The notes beneath the pieces are model-generated. The model saw only the letters and a list, made by a program, of their open reading frames with translations, did not search any database and had not been told where the DNA came from. A DNA stretch of 22,571 nt from NCBI GenBank assembly GCA_020847555.1, contig JADLBT010000441.1, positions 1-22,571 on the forward strand. The letters are read 5' to 3'. Below are positions 1 to 6,931 of the stretch, piece after piece. The DNA comes from Gemmataceae bacterium. Lineage in GTDB: Bacteria > Planctomycetota > Planctomycetia > Gemmatales > Gemmataceae. Every line of letters begins with the position of its first letter. Within the stretch, counting starts at the first letter, position 1. Position numbers and translations under genes: made by a program.

Positions 1-52
1 CAAAGACGCCAGGAGCGCCAAGAACGATTTCTTGGCGCTCCTGGCGTCTTTG
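1..52. repeat. Perfect 24-bp inverted repeat, possible terminator
   Basis: Positions 1-24 are the exact reverse complement of 29-52, with the 4-base loop CGAT at 25-28. The arm contains GGAGCGCCAAG. The hairpin lies 24 bases past the stop of the minus-strand CDGSH gene, so it could end that transcript, although no clear T-run follows within the window. Related 'cttggcg...ctttg' elements occur as dispersed intergenic repeats in various bacteria (recollection, not checked). The element touches the window edge and may extend beyond it. Confidence 0.75.
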
Positions 53-76
53 CGCGAAACACGCTTTCCTGGTCGC

Positions 77-295
77 CTATGCTGGCGGCGCTGTCTCTAC
101 TGCCTGGAACCCGCAGTCGCGGTGGGAGCCGTCGCAGAACGGCCGATTCCGCGACTGTCCGCAGCGGCACAGGGCAAGGGAGTCCTTGCCGGGCGGCGGC
201 ACGAACTCATTGCCCAGATGGTCCACCACCCGGACCGCCCCCTTTACCACGAGCGGGCCATTCTCCCGACAGCGGATGATCACCGGCTCGGCCAT
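77..295 (-). CDS. CDGSH-type iron-sulfur protein
   Basis: This 72-residue protein carries a complete CDGSH signature, CxCxxSxxxPxCDGSH, with likely [2Fe-2S] ligands Cys43, Cys45, Cys54 and His58. Single-CDGSH proteins (mitoNEET/Miner family) bind a redox-active, labile [2Fe-2S] cluster and are linked to redox or iron-sulfur handling. There is no signal peptide, so it is probably cytoplasmic. The ATG at 295 is preferred because GGGAGGAG lies just upstream; an in-frame GTG at 307 overlaps that ribosome site and would add four residues. It starts 16 bases after the stop of the upstream lipoprotein gene, so it is probably the last gene of a three-gene minus-strand operon. Physiological role is unknown. 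Confidence 0.9.
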   Translation of the reverse strand: MAEPVIIRCRENGPLVVKGAVRVVDHLGNEFVPPPGKDSLALCRCGQSRNRPFCDGSHRDCGFQAVETAPPA

Positions 296-311
296 TGCTC
301 CTCCCACGAGG

Positions 312-1016
312 TCAGTCCGCCGTGTACTTGTCGCGCGGCGGGTGTGGCGTGAACAGCTGGGACAACTCCTTCGCGATCCGGTCGATGAACTTCGCCCGGA
401 ACTGATTGAGGCTCATGTCGCCGACCAGGGCCGGCGTGCCGCGCGGGTAGTCGATGGCATACGGCTGCGCGTATGCCTCCCCCTCGCCTACCTCCTTGTG
501 GGCGTCGGTGACGGTCACGTTGATCTCTGCGTGCCCCTCGTACATGAAGTTGGCGTTGCGCTTGTCGGCCAGTCGGAAATCGACGATCTCCAGGGTGAGG
601 ACGTAGTCCGCCTTGAAGTGTTTGCCGATCTTCTGCGGCGACTCGTCGCGCCAGCGCGGGCGGCTGTTCTGGTAGTTGCGCACCTGGTTGGGCGGGACGA
701 GAGCGACCGCCTGCTCGGTTTCCTTGAACCGATTTTGCAGCAGCTGGTACAGCCGCCACGTCAGGTCCGAATCGACCCGGCTGAGCAGCGCACTGCCGGG
801 ACCGCCGCCGGTGTGGTAGGTGAGGATCATCACCTTCGCTTCCTTCCCCTCGATCGTCAGCGGACACTCCGGCGGAAGGTTCGTGTCGGCCGGAAACAGG
901 AACGCGAGCATCAGCGCCGGGTTGCACCCGCCGAGCGCGACCAGACCGAGAATTACTGCCGCCGCCGTCCAGCGCCGGTTGAGGCCGGCCGAGCCATTCC
1001 GGAAGTCCGTCCGCAT
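312..1016 (-). CDS. Putative lipoprotein of unknown function
   Basis: This is a 234-residue protein with a basic N-terminus, a hydrophobic stretch (about residues 17-30) and a lipobox ending LGGC, which makes Cys31 the likely lipidated residue. The mature part has short beta-strand-like segments and a region around 'FKADYVLTLEIVDF' that recalls periplasmic or outer-membrane-associated domains found in planctomycete lipoproteins. I do not recognise a named family. The start at 1016 is supported by GGAGGAGAGG immediately upstream. It sits 44 bases downstream of the DUF2752 gene and 16 bases upstream of the CDGSH gene, so the three are probably co-transcribed. Envelope localisation is inferred from the signal only. 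Confidence 0.85.
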   Translation of the reverse strand: MRTDFRNGSAGLNRRWTAAAVILGLVALGGCNPALMLAFLFPADTNLPPECPLTIEGKEAKVMILTYHTGGGPGSALLSRVDSDLTWRLYQLLQNRFKETEQAVALVPPNQVRNYQNSRPRWRDESPQKIGKHFKADYVLTLEIVDFRLADKRNANFMYEGHAEINVTVTDAHKEVGEGEAYAQPYAIDYPRGTPALVGDMSLNQFRAKFIDRIAKELSQLFTPHPPRDKYTAD

Positions 1017-1060
1017 CGCCTCTCCTCCGTGAGAATGCGCGGCCGGCCGACCGCCGCGCG

Positions 1061-1540
1061 TCAGGTGTAGTACACCAGCAGAACGATCGCCCACCGGACC
1101 AGCATCAGCACCACGAACAGGATGACCACCCGCGTCAGCACCTTCTCGAACGATCGCACGTACAGCATGTGGCCGCGATAGGCGCTGACGAGAGCCCACG
1201 GGATGAACGCGAGCGTCACCACCGCCAGCAGGGTGCCGGCGCAGTTGGCCCGGAGCGAGTGGAGCACGTCGCCGCGGATCAGCAGGGCGAAGCTGGTCGT
1301 CATGCCGCACGAGGGGCACGGCACCCCGACGGCGAACTTGAACGTACACGACGGCAGCCCGAGTTGCCGATGCGTCTCCTCGCTCCGCGCGCTGCCGTCG
1401 GCGTAGTACGGATCGAGACGGGCCGCGACCGCGAACACCGCGACCGCCAGCAGGGCGAATACCACCAGCAGCACCCGTAGCCATCCGTACATGAGGACGA
1501 TGGCCTCGATCGGCTCCTGGCGCGGCTCATTCGTCAGCAT
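1061..1540 (-). CDS. DUF2752 family membrane protein
   Basis: This 159-residue integral membrane protein has three hydrophobic segments (about residues 20-40, 100-120 and 135-157). Before the second segment lies the hallmark CPSCGMTTSF at about 75-84, which is the DUF2752 signature. The function of DUF2752 proteins is not established; the CxxC pair suggests metal or redox chemistry at the membrane, which is inference. The start is uncertain. ATG 1540 is used here; in-frame GTG 1552 has AGGAAGG about 11 bases upstream, and TTG 1579 is the longest possible start. It is the first gene of the probable DUF2752, lipoprotein, CDGSH operon on the minus strand. Confidence 0.85.
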   Translation of the reverse strand: MLTNEPRQEPIEAIVLMYGWLRVLLVVFALLAVAVFAVAARLDPYYADGSARSEETHRQLGLPSCTFKFAVGVPCPSCGMTTSFALLIRGDVLHSLRANCAGTLLAVVTLAFIPWALVSAYRGHMLYVRSFEKVLTRVVILFVVLMLVRWAIVLLVYYT

Positions 1541-1681
1541 GGGAGGGGGCACGATAGCGACGACCTTCCTCGAGTACAAGTCCAGATCAGCGCCGCGGCC
1601 TGAGATACGGGGCGCCCGTCTCCGCCCGCCTTCCCTCGTTATACCACCGGACCGCCGCCAGCTGAAGGGCCGCCGTCCGCC

Positions 1682-2005
1682 TCATCCCCCCACGACCGAA
1701 TCAAACACCCGCACCTTCTTCCAGTTCGCCCGGCTTTCCGCGATGAACTGCTCGTGGCGTGGCGCGACCTGGTAGCGGTCGTGGGCGGCCTGGTCCTCGA
1801 AGACGAGGTGGAGGGCGACGTCGAAGGCGCGGTCGTTCACCTCGCGGTTCAACTCCTGGGCGAGCGTGCCGGCGGCGAAGAAGACCGTTCCGGGGTGGCC
1901 CGACAGGTACTTCCCGCACGCCTCCACCAGCTTGCGCACCTGCTCCGGCGAGTTGTCGAGCAGGGAAAAGTAGACGTTGTGCGCCAGCATCCGGTCCGCG
2001 GCCAT
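1682..2005 (-). CDS. Dabb (stress-responsive A/B barrel) domain protein
   Basis: This 107-residue protein has the Dabb layout. It begins with 'LAHNVYFSLLDNSPEQVRKL', continues through a conserved 'YLSGHPGTVFFAAG' segment and a 'NDRAFDVALHLVFED' strand, and ends with a 'HDRYQVAPRHEQFI' helix. Dabb proteins are small dimeric alpha/beta barrels of the ferredoxin-like superfamily; some are stress-induced and others are polyketide or olivetol cyclases, so no substrate can be named. An excellent ribosome site (AAGGAGG, seven bases before ATG) fixes the start. It is separated from the upstream MFS gene by a strong hairpin at 2038-2081, so it may have its own promoter. Confidence 0.9.
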   Translation of the reverse strand: MAADRMLAHNVYFSLLDNSPEQVRKLVEACGKYLSGHPGTVFFAAGTLAQELNREVNDRAFDVALHLVFEDQAAHDRYQVAPRHEQFIAESRANWKKVRVFDSVVGG

Positions 2006-2037
2006 GTAATCCTCCTTACGTCGTCGGGTTGAAGGAA

Positions 2038-2081
2038 CCTCTGCCCCCGGCCCCCTTGCTTCGCAGGGCAGGGGGCAGAGG
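2038..2081. terminator. GC-rich hairpin between MFS and Dabb genes
   Basis: An 11-bp stem (2038-2048 with 2071-2081, arm CCTCTGCCCCC) encloses a 22-base loop that can fold a little further. It lies 36 bases past the MFS stop and about 30 bases upstream of the Dabb start, on the minus strand. No long T-run follows, so it is a weak intrinsic terminator at best and may instead be an intergenic repeat. Confidence 0.5.
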
Positions 2082-2117
2082 GGTCAGGTTGCCCCGCTAC
2101 CCCGTCCCCCGCGCCAG

Positions 2118-3641
2118 TCACGACGGGCGACGAATCGCCTCGCTCGACGCGGGCGGCGGGGCCGTCGGCTCGCCGACCCGGATGGACTCGTCGGGGGCGG
2201 GCGGGGCGCCGCCGAGGGGCGCCTCCACCACGAGGGCCGGGACGGGCACCTTCCGCCACAGCAGCAGCAGCGCCGCGAACCCGACCATCGGGGCCACGCC
2301 CGCCAGCGCCAGCCCCTGGGAATAACTCTGCGTCGCCTGGACGGAGGCTCCGACCAGTTCGTGCAGGAGCGACATCGCCAGCCAGTTGATGCACCCCAGC
2401 GCCCCCGTCACCTTGCCCTGATGGCGCACCGTCAGATCCTGGCTGAACGAGTAGTACAGCGGGAACATCGCCAGCGACGCGAACCCGATGACGAGCAGGA
2501 CGGCCAGCAGCGGCCACCCGGCCGGCAGGACCGCGACCACCAGCCCCAGCCCGGTCAGGGCGGCGCACCCCACGAACACCGTCACCCGGCTCCAGTGGAC
2601 CGACAGCCCCAGGCGCAGCAGCAGCAGGACCGCCACCCCCGACGCCAGCGACCCCAGGTCGGTCGCGACGTAGTACGCCATGCTGAACCAGCCGACCTCC
2701 TCGTCGGCGTACCCGTGCTGCCGGCCCAGGAACAGCGGCAGCCAGGCGCGGTAGAAGTGCCAGGTCGTGTTGATCGCCACTACCAATACGACCATCGCCC
2801 AGAAGCGCAGGAGGAACGTTCGCCGCGGCAACTCCCGGTCGTCGCGCGTCGCCTCCCGGAGCCAGAGGAACACCCCGCCAATGCCGAGGACCGTCACCGC
2901 CCCCTTGACCAGCAGCGGCGCCCAGTCCGGCGCCCCGGGGAACGCCCCGACACGCACCGCCGTATCGACGGCCAGCAGGAGCACCAGCCAGGCGAGGATG
3001 CTCACCAGCGTCGGGCCGGACGCCGTCCGGGTGGTGTCCAGGTCGCGCGGCCCGACTACCGGCAGCCACAGGACCACCCACGTCACCCCCAGCAGGCCGA
3101 CCGCCATGAACGACCAACGCCATGTGCCGGTCCACGCCCCCAGGCCGATCACCAGCAGCGGCGTCAGCACGGCCCCGACGGCGGCTCCGCTCTGGAGGAT
3201 GCTGTTGCCCATCGTTCGCTGGCTCGGCGGCAGGATGTGCTGGGTGGTGCGCAGGGCGCACGGCCAGTTGCCGGCCTCGAACAGGCCGAGCAGGGCGCGG
3301 CAGAGGAGCAGGTGCAGGAACCCGGTGGCCAGGCCGGTCGCGAACCCGGCCGCCGACCACGCCAGGACTGCCGCCGCGTACAGCCAGCGCACCGAGAAGC
3401 GGTCCGCCAACCAGCCGAAAACGATCGCCCCCAGGGCGAACGCGAACGCGAACGCCGATTCCCGCTGGCCGTAATCGACCGGGGTGAGGCCGAACTCGTC
3501 CATGATCCGTCGGGCGCTCAGGTTGAGCGTCAGTCGGTCCATGTAGTTCAGCATGGTGGCGAGCAGGAGCAGGCCGCAGACCCACCATTTCCAGGCGGGC
3601 GAGCGGCCGGGCAGCGTGACGTTGGGCACGGAGGTGGGCAT
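2118..3641 (-). CDS. MFS transporter, ACS-like
   Basis: This 507-residue integral membrane protein has about 12 hydrophobic segments. It opens with the major-facilitator pattern LLLATMLNYMDRLTLNLS and has the loop-2-3 signature 'GWLADRFSVRWLY' (a variant of GxLaDrxGrr). The NYxDR motif in TM1 and the overall pattern resemble the anion:cation symporter (ACS) family, whose members carry hexuronates, glucarate or other organic anions; the actual substrate cannot be told from sequence. ATG 3641 is chosen because the membrane domain begins soon after it. An in-frame extension to 3827 would translate through a palindromic repeat and looks non-coding. The ribosome site is weak. It follows the prenyltransferase-like gene on the same strand. 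Confidence 0.88.
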   Translation of the reverse strand: MPTSVPNVTLPGRSPAWKWWVCGLLLLATMLNYMDRLTLNLSARRIMDEFGLTPVDYGQRESAFAFAFALGAIVFGWLADRFSVRWLYAAAVLAWSAAGFATGLATGFLHLLLCRALLGLFEAGNWPCALRTTQHILPPSQRTMGNSILQSGAAVGAVLTPLLVIGLGAWTGTWRWSFMAVGLLGVTWVVLWLPVVGPRDLDTTRTASGPTLVSILAWLVLLLAVDTAVRVGAFPGAPDWAPLLVKGAVTVLGIGGVFLWLREATRDDRELPRRTFLLRFWAMVVLVVAINTTWHFYRAWLPLFLGRQHGYADEEVGWFSMAYYVATDLGSLASGVAVLLLLRLGLSVHWSRVTVFVGCAALTGLGLVVAVLPAGWPLLAVLLVIGFASLAMFPLYYSFSQDLTVRHQGKVTGALGCINWLAMSLLHELVGASVQATQSYSQGLALAGVAPMVGFAALLLLWRKVPVPALVVEAPLGGAPPAPDESIRVGEPTAPPPASSEAIRRPS

Positions 3642-3737
3642 GGTTTCGGTCGGCAGGGGGTGGAGGATGGCGAACGCTTTCCAGTGTATGGTGGGAGCGG
3701 CGGCGAAGCTACCATCGGGTAGCGCGGTTTGCGAGGC

Positions 3738-3767
3738 AAAGCCCACGGGACGCCGCCCGTGGGCTTT
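3738..3767. repeat. CCCACGGG-type hairpin repeat, copy 1
   Basis: A perfect 12-bp stem pairs 3738-3749 (AAAGCCCACGGG) with 3756-3767 around the 6-base loop ACGCCG. It lies between two minus-strand genes, upstream of the MFS start and downstream of the prenyltransferase-like gene. The same core arms recur at 10904-10969 and 18816-18886. On either strand only TTT follows, so termination is possible but not certain. Confidence 0.75.
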
Positions 3768-3831
3768 CCAAACCTGGTAACAGTAACCGACGGGTTTTCT
3801 CTGGTAGCTCCAGGCCCAGCCCCCCACGCGG

Positions 3832-4761
3832 TCACTTCCGGTCGAGCCAGTGGAGGACGATCGATGCGTAGTAGGTCGCGCCGACCGTCGAGGGCGCGCC
3901 CGGGGCGGGGCCGTAGCCGTGGTCCTCGTTCCGGCACTTGGCGACGAACGAGCGCACGCCCTCCGCGTCGGTCGGCCGCCCGTTGAGCATGACGAGAGCC
4001 CGCATCACCCGGTAGGTCGTCTCCAGGTCCGAGCCGGGGGTTCCGTCCTTTCCCCAGCCGCCGTTGTTGCGCTGGCCATCGCGGAGCGCCTCCAGCACCT
4101 GGTCACGGTTCTTCAGTTTGTCCCCGAGACGCAGCGCCGCAACCGCCACGCTCCCTATCGCCCGGGCGATACCGTTGCCCTTGCCGGCCGTGCCGTCCGG
4201 GTGCCACTGCTGCTGCACCGTCTTCGCCCACTCCGCGGCGCGCGGGGACTTCCGGTTGATGCGCTCCAGTCCGGCGACGGCGATGCGGATGTCATCGAAC
4301 CCCTGCGCGTTCTCCGCCAGGTACTTCACCGCCGGCGCGTGGTACGTCTCGCCCGGCAGGCCCAGCTCCGAGACGGCCATCAGCCCGACCGCGGTCGTGA
4401 AGACGTCCGGCGTACCGGCCTTTGGCTGGTCGCGGAATCCGCCGCTTTTGCTGTCGAAGCACGCGGCCACGAAGCGCGCGCACGCCTCCCGGTCCGGGAT
4501 TTCGCCGCCAAGGTACTTCAGCGCCCGGACGGCGGAGGAGGTGGCACGCAGAGTCGGCCGCGGCGCCTGGCTGCTGGTCGGCGTCGGTCGCGCCGGGAGA
4601 AACCCGCCGTCCTTTGTCTGGAGCGACCGCACGTAGGCGATCGTGCTCTTGCGGGCGGCGGGCGTCTGAGCGGCCGCCGTCGCGCCTGCCGGATCCGTCG
4701 GCAGTATCCTCCCCGCGAGGCAAACCGCCGCCCCCAGGGCGATGGTGCAGAAGCGCTTCAT
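3832..4761 (-). CDS. Secreted prenyltransferase/squalene-cyclase-repeat protein
   Basis: This 309-residue protein has an N-terminal signal peptide (about residues 1-30). Its alpha-helical repeats have GGF/GGW turns: YVRSLQTKDGGF at 43-54, CFDSKSGGFRD at 101-111, LRDGQRNNGGWGKDG at 226-240 and CRNEDHGYGPAPG at 276-288. This is the alpha/alpha-toroid fold shared by squalene cyclases and protein prenyltransferase beta subunits. I see neither the DxDD cyclase acid motif nor a convincing zinc triad. With export, this argues for a non-enzymatic or unknown role rather than a cytosolic transferase. The start is fixed by GGAGGAA upstream of ATG 4761. Divergent from the gene at 4983. Confidence 0.85.
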   Translation of the reverse strand: MKRFCTIALGAAVCLAGRILPTDPAGATAAAQTPAARKSTIAYVRSLQTKDGGFLPARPTPTSSQAPRPTLRATSSAVRALKYLGGEIPDREACARFVAACFDSKSGGFRDQPKAGTPDVFTTAVGLMAVSELGLPGETYHAPAVKYLAENAQGFDDIRIAVAGLERINRKSPRAAEWAKTVQQQWHPDGTAGKGNGIARAIGSVAVAALRLGDKLKNRDQVLEALRDGQRNNGGWGKDGTPGSDLETTYRVMRALVMLNGRPTDAEGVRSFVAKCRNEDHGYGPAPGAPSTVGATYYASIVLHWLDRK

Positions 4762-4982
4762 CGTCGGTTCCTCCGAGATCGGGTGTCTCCACAGGTTGTA
4801 GTACCGCGGGTCGGGCCGGGCCAAGCAGAAACTGGCCTGGACGCGGCGAACGATTTCTGGCATACCCCCTCCCTCTCAGTCCCCAACAGATGGATCGAAC
4901 GCCGATCGGGCAGGTATTTCTGCCTGTCGCGGCTGACGGCACGATTCGCCCCACCCGGTTTCCCCGAGTGCAGGAGGCAGCA

Positions 4983-5495
4983 ATGCGCGCGATGGCGACG
5001 CTGGCGGCCGCGCTGTGCGTGAGCCTGTGTACCGCTACCGCCCAGGATCGGCCGGCGGGTGACGAGGCCGCTCCCCCGACGACCGAGGAGCGCGGCGGCT
5101 GGCTGCCGCGCTGGCTGTCCTTCGGCCGCAGCCCGGAGAAGAAGCCGGCCGTCCCGGCGAAGAAACCGGCCGGCGTGCGGGCGTCGGCCCGGGAGGCGCG
5201 CGAGCGCGAACTGGCCGCCTACCACCGCCGCCTCGAGGTTTGCCTCAAGCTGCGTGAGATCGCGGTCCGCAGCCGCGACGGCGATCTCCTCCGCAAGGCT
5301 GACGACCTCGAACAGATGGTGTGGGAAACCTACATGCAGCGCACCAGCCACTTGCCGGCCAGCGCCGCCACGTCCGACCCGGACGAGCAACTCCTCACGC
5401 AGCGCCTCGGGCCGACGGCCGGCGACGGCCGCGCGCTGTCCGCGGGACCGACGAGTCGGGAGAGGACGACCGGCCTGGCGGAGAGGAAGGAGTAG
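4983..5495 (+). CDS. Small secreted protein of unknown function
   Basis: This is a 170-residue protein with a clear signal peptide (hydrophobic residues about 4-20, probable cleavage near TATAQ). A charged proline/lysine-rich segment and a helical, Arg/Glu-rich middle part (about residues 75-120) follow, which may form a coiled coil ('REARERELAAYHRRLEV'). I do not recognise a family. ATG 4983 is supported by CAGGAGG nine bases upstream. The stop is four bases before the next gene, whose ribosome site is embedded in its last codons, so the two are translationally linked. It is probably periplasmic. Confidence 0.75.
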   Translation: MRAMATLAAALCVSLCTATAQDRPAGDEAAPPTTEERGGWLPRWLSFGRSPEKKPAVPAKKPAGVRASAREARERELAAYHRRLEVCLKLREIAVRSRDGDLLRKADDLEQMVWETYMQRTSHLPASAATSDPDEQLLTQRLGPTAGDGRALSAGPTSRERTTGLAERKE

Positions 5496-5499
5496 CGGG

Positions 5500-5751
5500 A
5501 TGAAGACGACTGTTCGCATGCTGCCCCTGATACTGCTCCTCGCCGTGGGCTGCTTCCACGCCCCGGTGCAGCCGGAGAAGGTGCAGCCGTCAGCCAGGCC
5601 CGCGCGGAAAGTGCCCACGGTGACGGCGGACGACGTGTCCCGGGAGAACGCCCACCCGCAGGCCGAGGCACTGCGCCGGGAGATGAAGCAGGCCCAGCAC
5701 GACCGACCGCCCGACGCCTCCGCTGCGGAGGCCGAGAAGCCGTCGCGATAA
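5500..5751 (+). CDS. Small lipoprotein of unknown function
   Basis: This is an 83-residue protein with an N-terminal hydrophobic stretch ending LLAVGC, so Cys18 is the probable lipidation site. The rest is polar and rich in proline, glutamate and arginine, with no recognised domain. The start ATG at 5500 has AAGGAG in the last codons of the preceding gene, four bases after whose stop it begins. A strong hairpin follows its stop directly, so this pair probably forms a two-gene operon that ends here. Confidence 0.75.
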   Translation: MKTTVRMLPLILLLAVGCFHAPVQPEKVQPSARPARKVPTVTADDVSRENAHPQAEALRREMKQAQHDRPPDASAAEAEKPSR

Positions 5752-5753
5752 CC

Positions 5754-5774
5754 GGGCAGGGCATCGCCCTGCCC
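5754..5774 (+). terminator. Hairpin terminator candidate
   Basis: A perfect 9-bp stem GGGCAGGGC/GCCCTGCCC (5754-5762 with 5766-5774) has a 3-base loop and begins three bases after the stop of the small lipoprotein gene. It is followed by CTTTCC, so the T-tract is short. Confidence 0.6.
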
Positions 5775-5899
5775 CTTTCCAGGCCGGTGCGCCGCCGGGG
5801 GACGGCCCCGGCCTGGACCTTTTTCCACCCGCCTCGGTCGCCACCCTCACCGTCGGCCCTACAATCTCCCTGGGTCGCCCGGCGCTCGCCTCATCGCCA

Positions 5900-5953
5900 G
5901 CCCGTCGCTGCCGCTCCGGGCTTCTGCAAGCGCCCGTCGCTGCCGCTCCGGGC
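5900..5953. repeat. Two direct copies of a 22-bp repeat
   Basis: The same 22 bases, GCCCGTCGCTGCC followed by GCTCCGGGC, occur at 5900-5921 and 5932-5953, 32 bases apart. A near-identical copy, one mismatch over 20 bases, occurs at 16873-16892. Each copy has complementary ends (GCCCG/CGGGC) and could form a small hairpin. Copy two ends just before the earliest possible start of the DUF62 gene. Confidence 0.75.
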
Positions 5954-5985
5954 CGGTGGACTGGCGCGACTTCCGCCAGACCGGC

Positions 5986-6801
5986 GTGAGACCCCTGGCC
6001 GAACCGCTCGTCACCCTGACCACCGACTTCGGCGACGGCTCTCCCTACGTCGCCGCCATGAAAGGGGTGCTCCTCGCGCTCAACCCGAGCGCCCGCGTCC
6101 ACGACCTGAGCCACCGCATCCCGCCCCAGGACTTGCGGCACGCCTCCTTCTTCCTCCGCGCGGCCCTGCCGTACTTCCCCGCAGGCACCATTCATGTTGT
6201 TGTCGTCGATCCCGGCGTCGGCACCGACCGAGCGGCCCTCCTCGTGGAGGCCGCGAGCCAGCGCGTGCTGGTTCCCGACAACGGCTGCTGGACCGAATGG
6301 GCCTGCACGAGCCCGGAGCGGCCGCTCGTCCGCCGCCTGGCCGAGCCGCGTTACTGGCTCGCGCAGGTGAGCGCGACCTTCCACGGACGCGACATCTTCG
6401 CGCCGGCCGCCGCCCACCTCAGTCTCGGTGTGGAAGCACACCTCCTCGGCCCGCTGGCGGCGGACTGGACCGAGTTGCCGCTGCCTCGTCCGGTTCAGAG
6501 CGGCGACCGGCTGCTCGGAGAGGTCGTGTTCGTCGATGACTTCGGCAACCTCATCAGCAACATCCCCGCCGACGCCCTTTCGGGCACCGGGGCGCGCGTC
6601 TGGGTGGGCGACCGGGAAATCGCGAGCCGGGTGCGGACGTATGGCGCGGCGCCGCCCGGGACGGCAGTGGCGTTGATCTCCAGCGTGGGCACCCTCGAAA
6701 TCGCCGTCGTGCAGGGCAGCGCGGCGCGGCGCCTCGGGGCCGGCATCGGTGTCCAGGTTCGCGTTGAGGCCGGCGCGGGCGATGCCACAGAGCAGGCATG
6801 A
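5986..6801 (+). CDS. SAM hydroxide adenosyltransferase (DUF62)
   Basis: This protein is 271 residues long from GTG 5986. The family converts S-adenosylmethionine and water-derived hydroxide to adenosine and methionine, and is related to fluorinases and chlorinases. Visible hallmarks are TLTTDFGDGSPYVAAMKG at the N-terminus, VVDPGVGTDR, the VPDNG segment and FHGRDIFAP. The Asp-Arg-His set characteristic of the hydroxide enzymes is present at about Asp75, Arg82 and His133. There is no fluorinase-type loop that I can recognise. The C-terminal beta domain contains 'DDFGNLISNI', also typical. Neither GTG 5986 nor in-frame GTG 5956 has a good ribosome site; 5986 is preferred because it avoids the repeat and family members begin shortly before TLTTDFG. 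Confidence 0.92.
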   Translation: MRPLAEPLVTLTTDFGDGSPYVAAMKGVLLALNPSARVHDLSHRIPPQDLRHASFFLRAALPYFPAGTIHVVVVDPGVGTDRAALLVEAASQRVLVPDNGCWTEWACTSPERPLVRRLAEPRYWLAQVSATFHGRDIFAPAAAHLSLGVEAHLLGPLAADWTELPLPRPVQSGDRLLGEVVFVDDFGNLISNIPADALSGTGARVWVGDREIASRVRTYGAAPPGTAVALISSVGTLEIAVVQGSAARRLGAGIGVQVRVEAGAGDATEQA

Positions 6802-6814
6802 GCGGCGGCCGATC

Positions 6815-6850
6815 CGGCAGCACGGGCAGCCCTGCCCGCCCGTGCTGCCG
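6815..6850 (+). terminator. Perfect 12-bp hairpin after DUF62 gene
   Basis: A perfect stem pairs 6815-6826 (CGGCAGCACGGG) with 6839-6850 around a 12-base loop that can itself pair (GGGCA/TGCCC alternative). It starts 14 bases past the DUF62 stop. There is no T-run, so it would act as a processing or stabilising 3' end rather than a classical terminator. Confidence 0.55.
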
Positions 6851-6931
6851 ATGGTCGATTGGACTGCATCGGCCGGGCGCTTTACAATGGCCTGCACCGC
6901 CCTGTGCGGTCGGGCAAGGAGTGTCGGCTTG

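Noticed and set aside
186..1070. Plus-strand ORF of 294 codons over the CDGSH/lipoprotein operon
   Set aside because: The opposite strand has three genes with ribosome sites and recognisable motifs.
2361..3722. Long plus-strand ORF (453 codons) antisense to the MFS gene
   Set aside because: It mirrors the MFS gene; the reading is Gln/Arg/His-rich without domain-like sequence, as expected from the reverse frame of a GC-rich gene.
3642..3827. Upstream extension of the MFS coding frame
   Set aside because: It would translate through a 12-bp hairpin repeat and adds no family-like sequence; the membrane domain begins at ATG 3641.
5900..5953. Tandem 22-bp repeat as a mini CRISPR array
   Set aside because: There are only two repeats with a 10-base gap, no cas genes nearby, and a third copy occurs far away; a dispersed intergenic repeat fits better.
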